A stretch of 64,000 nt of DNA from Planctomycetota bacterium (GCA_016716265.1 JADJWQ010000006.1:3685501-3749500); one strand, 5' to 3'; counted from the stretch's first letter, positions 1 to 8,502 are shown. The notes: generated from the letters alone by a model not told the origin. A program made the numbers and translations.

Positions 1-452
1 TCGCGCGACTCGTAGCCCGCGCGCGACAGCGAGTCGACCAGCGCGGCCAGCACGGCGGGCATGTCGTCGAGGTCGCGGTTCTGCAGGAGCTGGACGATCA
101 CGCGCTTCGCGTCCTTCGGGGGTTGGTTGCCGAGCAGCTCCGCGGCGCGCTTGCGCACGATGACCGACGACTCGCGCAGCACCAGCTCGGCCAGCGGCTT
201 CACGAGCCGCTTGTTGCAGCCGGTCGCGAGCAGCTCGACGGCCGCGACGCGCTCCTTCAACGGCACGTCGCGCCCTTTCAGCCGGTCCTGCAGCTCGCGC
301 AGCACGTCGCGCGCGCGGCGGTCGTCCCACTCCTCGACGACCGGCGGGGCGGGCTCCTGGGCGACGGGCGGCGGACCGGCCGGCGGGTCCTGCGGGCGCG
401 CCGGCTCCGGGTCCTGGAGGACGAGAGACAGGGCGAGGGCGAGGGTGAGCAT
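1..452 (-). CDS. Secreted HEAT-repeat protein, C-terminus cut by window edge
   Basis: The reading frame is open from an ATG at 452 to the left edge, about 150 residues. The first 12 residues (MLTLALALSLVL) form a short hydrophobic signal segment. A Pro/Glu-rich linker follows, then helical repeats of HEAT type (RELQDRL..KERVAAVELL, VLRESSVIVRKRAAELLGNQ, QNRDLDDMPAVLAALVDSL). HEAT solenoids are protein-binding scaffolds and planctomycetes secrete many; the partner is unknown. A TACAAT hexamer sits 9 nt before the ATG, supporting this start. It lies downstream of the antiporter gene on the same strand with a 52-bp gap. Function beyond scaffold is not inferable. Confidence 0.75.
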   Translation of the reverse strand, partial: MLTLALALSLVLQDPEPARPQDPPAGPPPVAQEPAPPVVEEWDDRRARDVLRELQDRLKGRDVPLKERVAAVELLATGCNKRLVKPLAELVLRESSVIVRKRAAELLGNQPPKDAKRVIVQLLQNRDLDDMPAVLAALVDSLSRAGYESR

Positions 453-461
453 GGCCCGCCG

Positions 462-467
462 ATTGTA
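462..467 (-). promoter_or_regulatory. Candidate -10 (TACAAT), start-proximal
   Basis: TACAAT on the minus strand, 9 nt before the ATG at 452. The spacing implies an almost leaderless mRNA. No clear -35 is visible. Confidence 0.5.
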
Positions 468-504
468 CGCGCGGCCCGGCTCGCCGCCCGGCCCCGCGGT
501 GGGC

Positions 505-1473
505 TCAGGCTCCGGGCCGCAGCAGGACCTGCGCCGCGACGTAGCCGGCGTAGGTGACCAGCAGCAGGGCACCGGCCGCACGGCCGACTCCATGGCTGTA
601 GCGCAGCACGACGGCGAGCAACAGCGACATGCCGAGCGCCGCTCCCATCGCGTTGCCCTCCGCGGACCAGCTCATCGGCACCGGCGAGATGACCGCCGTC
701 GCGCCGAGCACCATGCACAGGTTGAACACGTTGCTGCCGAGCACGTTGCCGAGCGCGATCTCGCCGTGGCCCTTGCGCGCGGCGATCAACGACGTCGCGA
801 GCTCGGGCAAGCTCGTGCCGACGGCGATGATCGTCATGCCGATCACCACCTCGCTCATGCCGAGCTCGCGCGCGACGCCGGTCGCGCCGACGACCAGCCA
901 CTCACCGCCGAACTTGAGGCCCACCAGGCCGACCGCGACGAACGCGACGTGCAGCAGCGCGGCCAGCGGGCCGCGGCGGATCTGCGCCGGCACCGCCGGC
1001 GTCGGGTCGGCGCGGCGCGCGGCACGGTGGCGCTGCTCGCGGCGGATCAGCAGCAAGGTGAACACCACCAGCAGTCCGAGCAGCGCGATGCCATGGCTGC
1101 GCAGCACCGGCGTGCCGGCGAGCAGCGGCACGAAGCCGAGCACTGCGGTCAGCAGCAGGTAGCGCACCTCGAACTTCGCGCTGCGCGGGGCGTGGCGGAT
1201 CGGACTCAGCAGCGCCGACAGGCCGACGATCAGTCCGATGTTCGCGATGTTGCTGCCGAACACCGCGCCGGTCGCGAAGCCCGGCTTGCCGTCGAGGGCG
1301 GCGGTCACGCTGACGACGAGCTCGGGTGCCGAGGTGCCGAAGGCGACCAGCGTGAGCCCGACCAGCATCGGGCTGAGGCCGAGGGCCAGAGCACACCAGA
1401 CGGAGCCGCGCACCAGCAGATCGGCGGCTGCGATCAGCGTGGCGAGGCCGAGGGCGATCCAGAACCAATCCAT
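505..1473 (-). CDS. CaCA-family Ca2+/Na+ (cation/H+) antiporter
   Basis: A 322-residue polytopic inner-membrane protein of the calcium/cation antiporter family (YrbG/CaxA type), exchanging Ca2+ against Na+ or H+. The family duplication is visible: an alpha-1 repeat near the N-terminus (TLVAFGTSAPELVVSVTAAL, then GSNIANIGLIVGL) and an alpha-2 repeat in the second half (TIIAVGTSLPELATSLIAA, then GNVLGSNVFNLCMVLG). The acidic residues of both GTS-PE motifs, which ligand the ion, are intact. Two sets of about five helices are joined by a basic loop (RREQRHRAARRADP). A longer reading frame continues upstream, but MDWFW is the natural N-terminus because the first helix begins there. The exact counter-ion is not predictable. 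Confidence 0.92.
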   Translation of the reverse strand: MDWFWIALGLATLIAAADLLVRGSVWCALALGLSPMLVGLTLVAFGTSAPELVVSVTAALDGKPGFATGAVFGSNIANIGLIVGLSALLSPIRHAPRSAKFEVRYLLLTAVLGFVPLLAGTPVLRSHGIALLGLLVVFTLLLIRREQRHRAARRADPTPAVPAQIRRGPLAALLHVAFVAVGLVGLKFGGEWLVVGATGVARELGMSEVVIGMTIIAVGTSLPELATSLIAARKGHGEIALGNVLGSNVFNLCMVLGATAVISPVPMSWSAEGNAMGAALGMSLLLAVVLRYSHGVGRAAGALLLVTYAGYVAAQVLLRPGA

Positions 1474-1586
1474 GGAGCGGGGCCGACGCGGGCGCGGCCG
1501 GGCCGCATCATGGACCCGGGCCGGGGCGGGTGCCAGCGATCGGTGTCGGCTGCAGGAGCGACCACGATCTGGCCGATGCCACGGCC

Positions 1587-2390
1587 ATGAGACGCCTCTG
1601 CCCCGGCTGGCGGACCGCCGGTCTGCTCGCGCTGAGTGCAGCGCTCCTGTCGCTGGGCGGCTGCTTCCGCCTGCGGACCGTCGTGCAGCTCGCCGCCGAC
1701 GGCTCGGGCCGCCAGCAGCTCGACCTGGCGATGTCCGCGGCGACCTTCGAGCGGCTGCAGCTCGTCGCGCAGGCGCTCGACGGTGCGCGCGGCGGCCCCG
1801 GCGATCCGACGCGGATGTTCGACGCCGACGCGATCCGCGCGGAGCTCGCGGCGGCGGGGTTGCGCGCCGGCGAGCACCGGTGCCAGACCCAGGGCGCGGA
1901 GCGCAGCCTGGCGATCGACGCGACCTTCGAGCGCTTCGACGCGCTGCGCGGCAGCCCGCTGCTCGGCCCGGGCGCCGAGTGGTTCGTGCTCGCGGGCCGC
2001 AATCCCGGCAACCTGCGCATCGTGCTGTACCCGCGCGGGCACGCCGCGTGGCAGCAGGTGCGCGAGCGCGTCGACGAGCTCGCCCGGCAACCCGACGATC
2101 TGCGGCACCAGTACTTCGACGGCCAGCGCCGGCGGCTGGCTGGCCTCGACGTCGAGCTCGAGCTCGAGCTGCCCGGCGACGTCGACTACGCGTCGAGCGG
2201 CGTCGAGACCATCGCGCCGCGCACGGTGCGCTGGGCCGTGCGCGCGACCGACCTCGGGAGCGCCGAGGACGTCGTGCGGGCGCTCGCGCCGCGCATCGAG
2301 GTCGAGTTCGACGGCCGCACGTGCGCGGGCTGGCCGCTCGACGCGGAGGATCCCGGACCACGGCCGCGGCCGAGCGGCGGCGAGCGCTGA
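1587..2390 (+). CDS. Lipoprotein of unknown function
   Basis: 267 residues. I chose the ATG that puts a lipoprotein signal at the N-terminus: basic MRRLCPGWR, a hydrophobic run and lipobox LGGC with Cys about residue 25. This predicts a lipid-anchored periplasmic or outer-membrane protein. The mature part is acidic and rich in short alpha/beta segments (QLAADGSGRQQLDLAMS, RTVRWAVRATDLGSAEDVVRAL). The N-terminal 'R-T-V-V-Q-L-A-A-D-G-S-G' stretch resembles beta-rich lipoproteins that begin with a 'v.l..DGSg.....' strand pair, but I do not recognise a named family. It ends 16 bp from the convergent HAD hydrolase gene. Confidence 0.75.
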   Translation: MRRLCPGWRTAGLLALSAALLSLGGCFRLRTVVQLAADGSGRQQLDLAMSAATFERLQLVAQALDGARGGPGDPTRMFDADAIRAELAAAGLRAGEHRCQTQGAERSLAIDATFERFDALRGSPLLGPGAEWFVLAGRNPGNLRIVLYPRGHAAWQQVRERVDELARQPDDLRHQYFDGQRRRLAGLDVELELELPGDVDYASSGVETIAPRTVRWAVRATDLGSAEDVVRALAPRIEVEFDGRTCAGWPLDAEDPGPRPRPSGGER

Positions 2391-2406
2391 CGCCGTCCGC
2401 CGCGGC

Positions 2407-3075
2407 TCACAGCCCGGCGACGAGCTCGGGCAGCGGCCGCAGGTCCGGCAGCAGGTGCGTGTGCGGCGACGCCTCGAGATCGGCGAGCGCGTGGGTGCCG
2501 CAGCCGACGCCGACCACCACGCGGCAGCCGGCGGCGCGGCCGGCCGCGAGGTCTGCCGGCGTGTCGCCCGCGGTGCCGGCCCGCGCCGGATCGCGATGCC
2601 CGGTGCGCCGCATCGCCTCGCGGATCAGATCGGGCGCCGGCCGGCCGCGCGCGACCTCGGTCGACGCGACCGACGCGAAGCCCGACCAACCGACCGTCGC
2701 GAGCACCAGATCCGCGGTCGCACGCGAGAAGCCGGTCGTGAACGCGATGCCGATGCCGGCGTCGAGCAGCGCGGCGATCGCGCCGCGCGCGCCGGGCGTC
2801 GGCTCCAGGCCACGCTCGCGGACGACTGCTGCGTAGTGGTGCTCGAAGCGCGCGGCGATCGCCGCGGCCGGCGCCACGTCGCGGCCGGCGTCGCGCAACC
2901 AGGCCTCGAACACGGCCTGCTTGTGCCAGCCCATGCGGGCGCGCAACCGGTCCTCGTCGACCGGCAGCCCCGCCTCGCGCGCGCAGCGGACGAAGGCCTC
3001 GCGCACGTCGCCGTCGTCGCGGACCGCGGTGCCGGCGAGGTCGAGCAGGAACAGGTCGAGAGCGCGTTCGGACAT
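2407..3075 (-). CDS. Phosphonatase-like HAD-superfamily hydrolase
   Basis: 222 residues, cytosolic. Motif I is D12-L-A-G-T, with Ala where most HAD phosphatases have the second Asp; the DxAGT form is characteristic of phosphonoacetaldehyde hydrolase (PhnX) and phosphonatase-like relatives. K52 in MGWHK sits where PhnX carries its Schiff-base Lys. Motif II (FTTGFSR), motif III region (RGRPAPDLI) and motif IV (GDTPADL) are present. No phosphonate-uptake or 2-AEP transaminase gene is adjacent, so the substrate may be another phosphonate or a phosphate ester. An ATG seven codons upstream is an alternative start. Confidence 0.82.
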   Translation of the reverse strand: MSERALDLFLLDLAGTAVRDDGDVREAFVRCAREAGLPVDEDRLRARMGWHKQAVFEAWLRDAGRDVAPAAAIAARFEHHYAAVVRERGLEPTPGARGAIAALLDAGIGIAFTTGFSRATADLVLATVGWSGFASVASTEVARGRPAPDLIREAMRRTGHRDPARAGTAGDTPADLAAGRAAGCRVVVGVGCGTHALADLEASPHTHLLPDLRPLPELVAGL

Positions 3076-3197
3076 CGGGATCCTGCCGGCGATCATGCCG
3101 AGCCGCCGGAGCCGGCGCGAACGCGACGGTCGTCGTTGCGGTCGTGCGCCAGCGGCGGCGCGCGCCGCCCGCCTCCCCCGCCGAGGCGGCGCTGGAC

Positions 3198-3203
3198 TAG
3201 ACT
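3198..3203 (+). promoter_or_regulatory. Candidate -10 (TAGACT), start-proximal
   Basis: TAGACT 10 nt before the ATG of the LamG gene. The same hexamer at a similar distance precedes the membrane protein gene at 17154. Confidence 0.5.
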
Positions 3204-3213
3204 CGCGGGCGCC

Positions 3214-4347
3214 ATGGCACGCATTCCGTTCGGCCTCTCCGCGCCGCTCGCAGCGGCGCTCCTCGCCGCGCTGATCAACGCGCAGAACCAGGCACTGACG
3301 CTCGTCAACGGTGTCGACGGCTACCTCGAGATCCCGTACTCGGCGCAGGAGGTGCCGCAGAGCGGGATCACGTTCGAAGCCTGGATCACCTACGACGACA
3401 CCACGCTCGGCAGCGGCTACCGGTGGCCCACGGTGTGCCGGCAGAACATCGCACCGGGCAGCGAGTCGTACTTCCTCCGCGTGGATGCCGGCAACACCGC
3501 CAATCGGTCGCTGCGCTTCAAGGTCGTCACGGCCGGCGGTGCGGTCGCCGCGAGCTGGCCGTTCGCCATCGGCCAGCTCAACACCTGGACGCACGTCGCG
3601 GGCACCTACGACGGTGCCACCGCATCGCTCTACATCAATGGCCAGCTCGTCGCGAGCGGCTCCGGGAGCGGACCGCTGCTCGACCGCGGTGGCGTGCTGC
3701 GCATCGGCAAGGGCGACGACTCGGGCGGGCCGATCGAGGTGTGGAACGGACAGCTCGACGAGGTCCGGCTGTGGCCGTTCGCGCGCACGGCCGCCGAGAT
3801 CGCCGCGACGATGGGCCAGCAGCTCGCGAGCATTCCCGGGCTGGTCTCGACCTGGAGCCTCGACGGCAACGGGAGCGACGGCTCGTCGACGCTGCACGCC
3901 AACGTCGTCGGCAGCGCGACGTTCGGGCCCTCGACCGCACCGACCGGCACGATCCTCGTTCCGCCCGGCGTGCTGGCGCTCGGCACGAGCGCGCCGGGTT
4001 GCAACGGCACGATCGAGCAGACCGTCACCTCCATCGCGCAACCCGGCAATGCCGCGTTCGGCCTGGCTGCCTACCGCGCGTCGGCGGCAGCTCCGGGTGT
4101 CGCCGTGATCGGAATCCCCCGCTCCTCGTCGCTGGCGGTGCTCGGGATCACGGTCTACGTCGACTCGTCGGTGAGCGTCGGCCTGCCCTTCACGTACGAC
4201 GCGAGCAACACCGCGCGCGCGCGGTTCGGGATCCCGACGAGCATCCCGGCCGGCATCTCGGTCGTGTCGCAGTTCGTGTTCCTCGATCCGTGCGGACCGT
4301 TCGGCCTGACCGCCTCCACCGCGCTCGGGATCTTCGTGATCCCGTGA
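3214..4347 (+). CDS. Secreted LamG-domain protein with planctomycete-type C-terminal domain
   Basis: 377 residues with a signal peptide (MARIPFGLSAPLAAALLAALINA, cleaved near QNQ). Residues of about 30-225 form a concanavalin-A-like LamG jelly roll: GITFEAWITYD, LNTWTHVAGTYDGATASLYINGQ and WNGQLDEVRLWPFARTAAEI are the classic blade motifs. Such domains bind glycans or act as adhesion modules. The last 110 residues (from GTSAPGC) are the beta-domain also seen in proteins at 4344, 23870 and 58184, ending in Q-F-V-F-L-D-P and GLTAS. The stop codon overlaps the GTG start of the next gene, so the two are almost certainly co-translated. The ligand is unknown. Confidence 0.85.
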   Translation: MARIPFGLSAPLAAALLAALINAQNQALTLVNGVDGYLEIPYSAQEVPQSGITFEAWITYDDTTLGSGYRWPTVCRQNIAPGSESYFLRVDAGNTANRSLRFKVVTAGGAVAASWPFAIGQLNTWTHVAGTYDGATASLYINGQLVASGSGSGPLLDRGGVLRIGKGDDSGGPIEVWNGQLDEVRLWPFARTAAEIAATMGQQLASIPGLVSTWSLDGNGSDGSSTLHANVVGSATFGPSTAPTGTILVPPGVLALGTSAPGCNGTIEQTVTSIAQPGNAAFGLAAYRASAAAPGVAVIGIPRSSSLAVLGITVYVDSSVSVGLPFTYDASNTARARFGIPTSIPAGISVVSQFVFLDPCGPFGLTASTALGIFVIP

Positions 4348-5831
4348 CGCTCCACGCGACGATCGCCCTCACCGGTGCACTCCTCCTGCCGGCCGCCACG
4401 GCACAGCAGTTCGTGGTCGCGCCCGAACGACGGGTCCCGGCGAGCATCGAAGGTGGCCGCGTCGCCACCGCGGACATCGACGGCGATGGCGACAGCGACT
4501 TCTGCGTCGTCAGGCAGGGCCAGGACCGGCTCTACCGGAACGACGGCCACGGTGCGTTCGACGACGTCACCGCGATCGCGCTGCCGCCGGACCCGGCGTC
4601 GTGGTCGCTCGGCGCGACCTTCGGCGACATCGACGGCGACGGCGACCAGGACCTGCTGATCGGTCGGTTCGGCCTGACCGGCGTCTACCTGAACGACGGC
4701 CAGGGTCGCTTCGCCGACTCCGGCCGCTGGTTCGGCGACGTGCTCGTGTCGCGGATCGTGCTCGCCGACGTGGACTCGGACGGGGATCTCGACGCGATCG
4801 CCGGCAATCCACAGCGCCCCGTGCAGATCCTGCTGAACGACGGTGTGGGGAGCTTCACGGACGGTACCGCAGGCCGGTTGCCGTCGTTCCGGTCGACGGT
4901 CCTGTGCGCCGTGGACGTCGACGGCGACGCGGACCCGGACCTGCTGTTCCAGAGGATCGATCGCGGTGAGCCCAATCTGTTCCTCAATGACGGCAGTGGC
5001 CGGTTCGTCGGTGCACCGGGACTGCTCCGGTGGGTCGGCCCGCCGACCGACATCGAAGCGGGCGACCTCGACGGCGACGGTGACGTCGACCTCGTCTTCA
5101 CCGGCGTCAACGAGACCGGTGTCCCGACCGATCTGCTGTTCCTGCAGGAGGGCGGCACGTTCGCCGAGCGGACCGCCACGCACATGCCGCAGCACGGCCA
5201 TCAGACGAGGGACATCGCGCTCGTGGACGTCGACGAGGACGGCGACCTCGACCTGTGGCTCGGAGTCGCCGACCTGATCGTCTCGCCGGCCCAGAACCGG
5301 CTCTACCTGAACGACGGCAGCGCGCACCTGAGGGACGCGACGACCGAGCGGTTGCCGCCACTTCTCGACCTCGCGGTCGCCGTGGCGGCGGCCGACTTCG
5401 ACGACGACGGCGACATCGACCTGCTGACGAGCGAGACCACCGGAGGGATCCCGGGGCGGACCCGCGTGCTGCTCAACGGGCACCGGCAGCTCGACGCGCT
5501 CGCGGCACCGGTGCGCGGACTGCGCTACGAGTACCTGTTCCGCAGCCGTCCCGGCTATGCCCGGTTCTTCGCGATCGCCGTCGGCGCCGTCGCGCTCGGC
5601 CGCACCCGGATGGAGCTCGCGCCGTTCGGCACGTGGTATCTCGATCCGGCGTCGATGGTCGAGCTGCCGCCCGTCTACGTCCCGCCCGCCGCGGGCGAGG
5701 CGACCTGGTCGTTCCCGATCCCCGACGATCCGGCCGTCGTCGGCCGCGAGCTCGGCTGCCAGGCGGCCTTCCTCGATCCCCTCGCACCTGCGCGGCTGAG
5801 CTCGGCACTGTTCGAGCGCGTCGGCGGCTGA
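4344..5831 (+). CDS. Secreted FG-GAP/VCBS-repeat protein
   Basis: 495 residues. The start is a GTG overlapping the previous stop (GTGA); it gives a clean signal peptide (ALTGALLLPAATAQQ), and the open frame upstream has none. Seven Ca2+-binding D-x-D-x-D-G-D loops are visible (DIDGDGDSD, DIDGDGDQD, DVDSDGDLD, DVDGDADPD, DLDGDGDVD, DVDEDGDLD, DFDDDGDID), spaced about 50-60 residues. This indicates a seven-bladed integrin-alpha-like propeller. Each repeat also carries an LYLNDG-type strand. The final 110 residues are the shared planctomycete secreted domain (PFGTWYLDP, then IPDDPAVVG and QAAFLDP...LSS). It probably works on the cell surface with the LamG protein encoded immediately upstream. 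Confidence 0.88.
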   Translation: MTLHATIALTGALLLPAATAQQFVVAPERRVPASIEGGRVATADIDGDGDSDFCVVRQGQDRLYRNDGHGAFDDVTAIALPPDPASWSLGATFGDIDGDGDQDLLIGRFGLTGVYLNDGQGRFADSGRWFGDVLVSRIVLADVDSDGDLDAIAGNPQRPVQILLNDGVGSFTDGTAGRLPSFRSTVLCAVDVDGDADPDLLFQRIDRGEPNLFLNDGSGRFVGAPGLLRWVGPPTDIEAGDLDGDGDVDLVFTGVNETGVPTDLLFLQEGGTFAERTATHMPQHGHQTRDIALVDVDEDGDLDLWLGVADLIVSPAQNRLYLNDGSAHLRDATTERLPPLLDLAVAVAAADFDDDGDIDLLTSETTGGIPGRTRVLLNGHRQLDALAAPVRGLRYEYLFRSRPGYARFFAIAVGAVALGRTRMELAPFGTWYLDPASMVELPPVYVPPAAGEATWSFPIPDDPAVVGRELGCQAAFLDPLAPARLSSALFERVGG

Positions 5832-5873
5832 CGCGTCGGCGGCGCGCAGAAGGCCACTGAGTCCCCGCCCGGC

Positions 5874-5879
5874 TACGAT
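5874..5879 (+). promoter_or_regulatory. Candidate -10 (TACGAT), start-proximal
   Basis: TACGAT, 8 nt before the ATG at 5888. It fits the TANNNT pattern seen before many genes here. Confidence 0.5.
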
Positions 5880-5887
5880 CCGCGGCA

Positions 5888-6211
5888 ATGCTGTTCCGAC
5901 TGGCGCGAGCGTTCGTGCTGCTGATGGCCGGTGGGCTGCTCGGCTGCGGACTCCTGATGATGGGGCAGGTGCACAGCCTGCACTACCTGCGGCAGGAGGT
6001 CCGCGACACGTTCTTCCTGTGGCGCGGCATCGGCAAGATCACGTTCGCGTGGCAGGACGACATGACGAAGGCGGCGCTGTGGGCGGACGACATTCCCGAG
6101 TCCGTCCTGCGCGAGTGGGAGCACGGCGCCTGGGCGTTCCTGGCACTCGGTGCGCTCGCGGCGCTGGTCGCGGCGACGATGCGCAGGCCGAAGCCGGCGC
6201 GCAGGGGCTGA
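5888..6211 (+). CDS. Small two-helix membrane protein, unknown
   Basis: 107 residues. An N-terminal hydrophobic helix (FVLLMAGGLLGCGLLMMG) and a C-terminal one (AWAFLALGALAALVAATM) flank a soluble stretch of about 60 residues rich in aromatics and charge (TFFLWRGIGKITFAWQDD). The tail is basic (RRPKPARRG), suggesting it faces the cytoplasm. The Cys in LLGCG is not in a convincing lipobox because the hydrophobic run continues after it. No family recognised. The start is supported by the TACGAT box 8 nt upstream. It ends 9 bp before the convergent DUF2752 gene. Confidence 0.7.
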   Translation: MLFRLARAFVLLMAGGLLGCGLLMMGQVHSLHYLRQEVRDTFFLWRGIGKITFAWQDDMTKAALWADDIPESVLREWEHGAWAFLALGALAALVAATMRRPKPARRG

Positions 6212-6220
6212 CCGTCGCGA

Positions 6221-6631
6221 TCACGCGAGGCTCGCGAGCCAGCGCGCGAGGCAGGCGACGATCAGCGTCGCGAGCACGGCGGTGCGCGACCGCGCCGGGA
6301 GCCACCGCCACCAGCGGCCGGTCGCGGCGGGCGCGAGCGCCCACGCCAACGCGAGCGGCAGCAGCAGGAACGCGAACGGCTGCAGCGCGAACGCGGCGGA
6401 CCAGTCCGCGTGCGTGATCGCGACGCACGCGCGCGTCATGCCGCAGCCGGGGCACCGGACGCCGAGCACCGCGTCGAACGGGCACGGGACGAGGTGGACA
6501 TCGGCCGGCGGGACGCCGCGCAGCGCGGTCAGCACGCCGGCGGCCGCCACACCGATCAGGAACAGCCCCGCGAGGCCCCGCTCGGTCAGCCGGGCGCGTC
6601 GCGGCTTCTCACATGTCGACGTCATCGCCAT
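6221..6631 (-). CDS. DUF2752 membrane protein
   Basis: 136 residues. The DUF2752 signature is complete: VPCPFDAVLGVRCPGCGMTR (C-P-x-x-x-x-x-G-x-x-C-P-G-C-G-x-T-R), followed by hydrophobic segments, with another helix before the motif. DUF2752 proteins are small inner-membrane proteins of unknown role common in Bacteroidetes and planctomycetes; the four Cys could ligand a metal. The start codon lies inside the end of the upstream DUF4234 gene (23-bp overlap), so the pair is very likely one transcript and possibly one complex. An alternative ATG lies two codons downstream. Confidence 0.88.
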   Translation of the reverse strand: MAMTSTCEKPRRARLTERGLAGLFLIGVAAAGVLTALRGVPPADVHLVPCPFDAVLGVRCPGCGMTRACVAITHADWSAAFALQPFAFLLLPLALAWALAPAATGRWWRWLPARSRTAVLATLIVACLARWLASLA

Positions 6632-6992
6632 AGAAGCGATTGATGGCCGACTGCTGGACCGCGATCGATGCGATACCGAGGCCGAACACCGCGAGCAGCA
6701 CGCACAGCAGCGGCAGGTCCGACTGCACGCGCATGCCCTGCTCGTGCTGGATGTCGTTGATGGCGGTCGCCATCTTGTACTCGTAGTAGACGGCGAAGAT
6801 CCCGCAGGTCAGGATCGACAGCAGTATCCACGTGACGAACGAGAAGCGTTCACTGCCGAGCCACGCATTGAGCACCTGCATCTGCTTGTACTGCCACCAC
6901 AGGGCGTAGATGCCACAGGTCACGAGGCTCAGGATGATGCCGACGCCGATGCCGACGACCGCGTCGCGGCGCGGATAGGGATACCTGGTCAT
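6609..6992 (-). CDS. DUF4234-like membrane protein
   Basis: 127 residues starting MTRYPYPRR. The motif GIILSLVTCGIYALWWQYKQ is a good match to the DUF4234 core (xxxLSxxTxGIYxLYWxYK), repeated as a second copy (WILLSILTCGIFAVYYEYKM), followed by a third helix. These proteins sit in the cytoplasmic membrane; function unknown. The frame is open further upstream, but that part lacks membrane character and crosses the divergent promoter region. It is the first gene of a two-gene unit with DUF2752. Confidence 0.8.
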   Translation of the reverse strand: MTRYPYPRRDAVVGIGVGIILSLVTCGIYALWWQYKQMQVLNAWLGSERFSFVTWILLSILTCGIFAVYYEYKMATAINDIQHEQGMRVQSDLPLLCVLLAVFGLGIASIAVQQSAINRFYGDDVDM

Positions 6993-7101
6993 GGGGCGTT
7001 CGTCAGGAGAGCTGGTAGGTGGCGGCCGGCCGTCGGCACACCGTTGGGTCTGCGCGGATACCGTGACGGGACTGCGGACTTCGACCAAGATCCGAGGAGA
7101 A

Positions 7102-8502
7102 ATGCCCGCCCCGCGACCGCGCGACCTCGAGCTGCTCGCGTGCCACGGCCGGACGACGACGTCGTTCCACGTCGCTGCACCGGCCGTGCAACGCTTCCGC
7201 TGTGCGGGGACGGCGGGTGCGGACGCCGTGGTCGGCTACGTCGACACCGGCTCGGCGTGGGTGGCGGTCGCCGGCCCGATCGCCCAGCCGGCGCGGATCC
7301 CCGCGGCGCTCGGTGCGTTCCGGGCGGCGGCGCGGGCGGCCGGCCGGCGGGCGGTGTGGTTCGGCATTGAGGAGCCCGACGCCGAGACGCCCGGGCTGCG
7401 GACCTTGAAGGTCGGCGAGCAGCCGGTGTGGCGGACCGCCGACTGGCCTGCCGTGCTGGCGCGCAAGCGGAGCCTGCGCGAGCAGCTCCGCCGCGCGCGC
7501 GCGAAGGGCGTCACCGTCCGGCGCGTCGCGCCGGCGGAGCTCGCTCGTCCGGAGGCTCCGCTGCGCCGCGCGATCGAGTCCCTCGTCGACCGCTGGCTCC
7601 GGACGCGCGCGATGGCACCGATGGGCTTCGTCGTGCGGATCGCGCCGTTCGAGCAGCTCGACGAGCGCAGGTTCTTCGTCGCCGAGCGAGCCTCCGAGCC
7701 CTGCGCGATCCTGATCGCCGTGCCGCTGCCCGCGCGCGGCCGGGCGGTGCTGCAGGACGCGCTGCGGGACCCGCGCGCTCCCAATGGCACGATGGAGCTG
7801 CTGTTCGACGCGGCATTGCGGCAGCTCGCGGCGGACGACATCCGGGACGTCACGTTCGGGCTCGCGCCGCTCGCGCGCGTGACGGCTGCGCCGCTGCAGC
7901 TCGCCGCACGCTGGTCGCGCTGGCTCTACGACTTCCGCGGTCTGCTGCACTTCAAGGAGAAGCTGACGCCCGGCTCGTGGCGGCCCGTCCACGTCGCCTT
8001 CGATGCCGACGTGTCGCCGTTCCGCGCGATCGTCGAGGTGCTGCGCGCGTTCGCCGGCGGCAGCCTGTGGGCGTTCGGATGGCGCACGCTGGTGCATCGC
8101 GCACCGGCGGTGGCCGGGCTCGGCGCGCTGCTGCTCGCGCCGTGGATCGCGATCCTCGCGGTCGCCGACGTCCCACACTGGTTCCCGTCGCGCGGCGTGC
8201 AGCTCGCCTGGATCGCGCTCGACGTCGTGCTGGCGCTCGGGCTCACCGCGCTGTGGTTCCGCTGGTCGGCGCGGCTCGCCGCCGGCGTCGCCGGGCTCGC
8301 CCTCGCCGACACGCTGCTCGGCATCGTGCAATTCGCGACCCACAACCACCCGCGCCTGCGTCACCCCGGCGAGCTGCTGGCCGCTGCGTTCGCGCTGCTC
8401 GCGCCGATCGCGCTGGCGGCGCTGCTGTGGGCCGCGCGGGACCGTGCCGGGTCGCTGCGGAGATCGGCCGCCCTGGCCGCGGGTGCCGGCGGAACCCGCT
8501 GA
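7102..8502 (+). CDS. DUF2156 (MprF synthase-like) protein with C-terminal membrane bundle
   Basis: 466 residues. The N-terminal two thirds is a DUF2156 domain, the tandem-GNAT fold of phosphatidylglycerol lysyltransferase (MprF/LysX), which moves an amino acid from aminoacyl-tRNA to a membrane lipid. Supporting segments: GYVDTGSAWVAVAGPIA, KRSLREQLRRARAKGV, NGTMELLFDAALRQLA and LYDFRGLLHFKEKLTPGSW; the last matches the conserved Y-x-F-[KR]-G-L-x-x-F-K-x-K-F block. Four hydrophobic helices follow. In MprF the membrane part is N-terminal, so the order is reversed. I chose the ATG with a Shine-Dalgarno 1-2 nt away (CGAGGAGA); the frame is open 37 codons upstream. Substrate lipid and amino acid unknown. 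Confidence 0.8.
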   Translation: MPAPRPRDLELLACHGRTTTSFHVAAPAVQRFRCAGTAGADAVVGYVDTGSAWVAVAGPIAQPARIPAALGAFRAAARAAGRRAVWFGIEEPDAETPGLRTLKVGEQPVWRTADWPAVLARKRSLREQLRRARAKGVTVRRVAPAELARPEAPLRRAIESLVDRWLRTRAMAPMGFVVRIAPFEQLDERRFFVAERASEPCAILIAVPLPARGRAVLQDALRDPRAPNGTMELLFDAALRQLAADDIRDVTFGLAPLARVTAAPLQLAARWSRWLYDFRGLLHFKEKLTPGSWRPVHVAFDADVSPFRAIVEVLRAFAGGSLWAFGWRTLVHRAPAVAGLGALLLAPWIAILAVADVPHWFPSRGVQLAWIALDVVLALGLTALWFRWSARLAAGVAGLALADTLLGIVQFATHNHPRLRHPGELLAAAFALLAPIALAALLWAARDRAGSLRRSAALAAGAGGTR

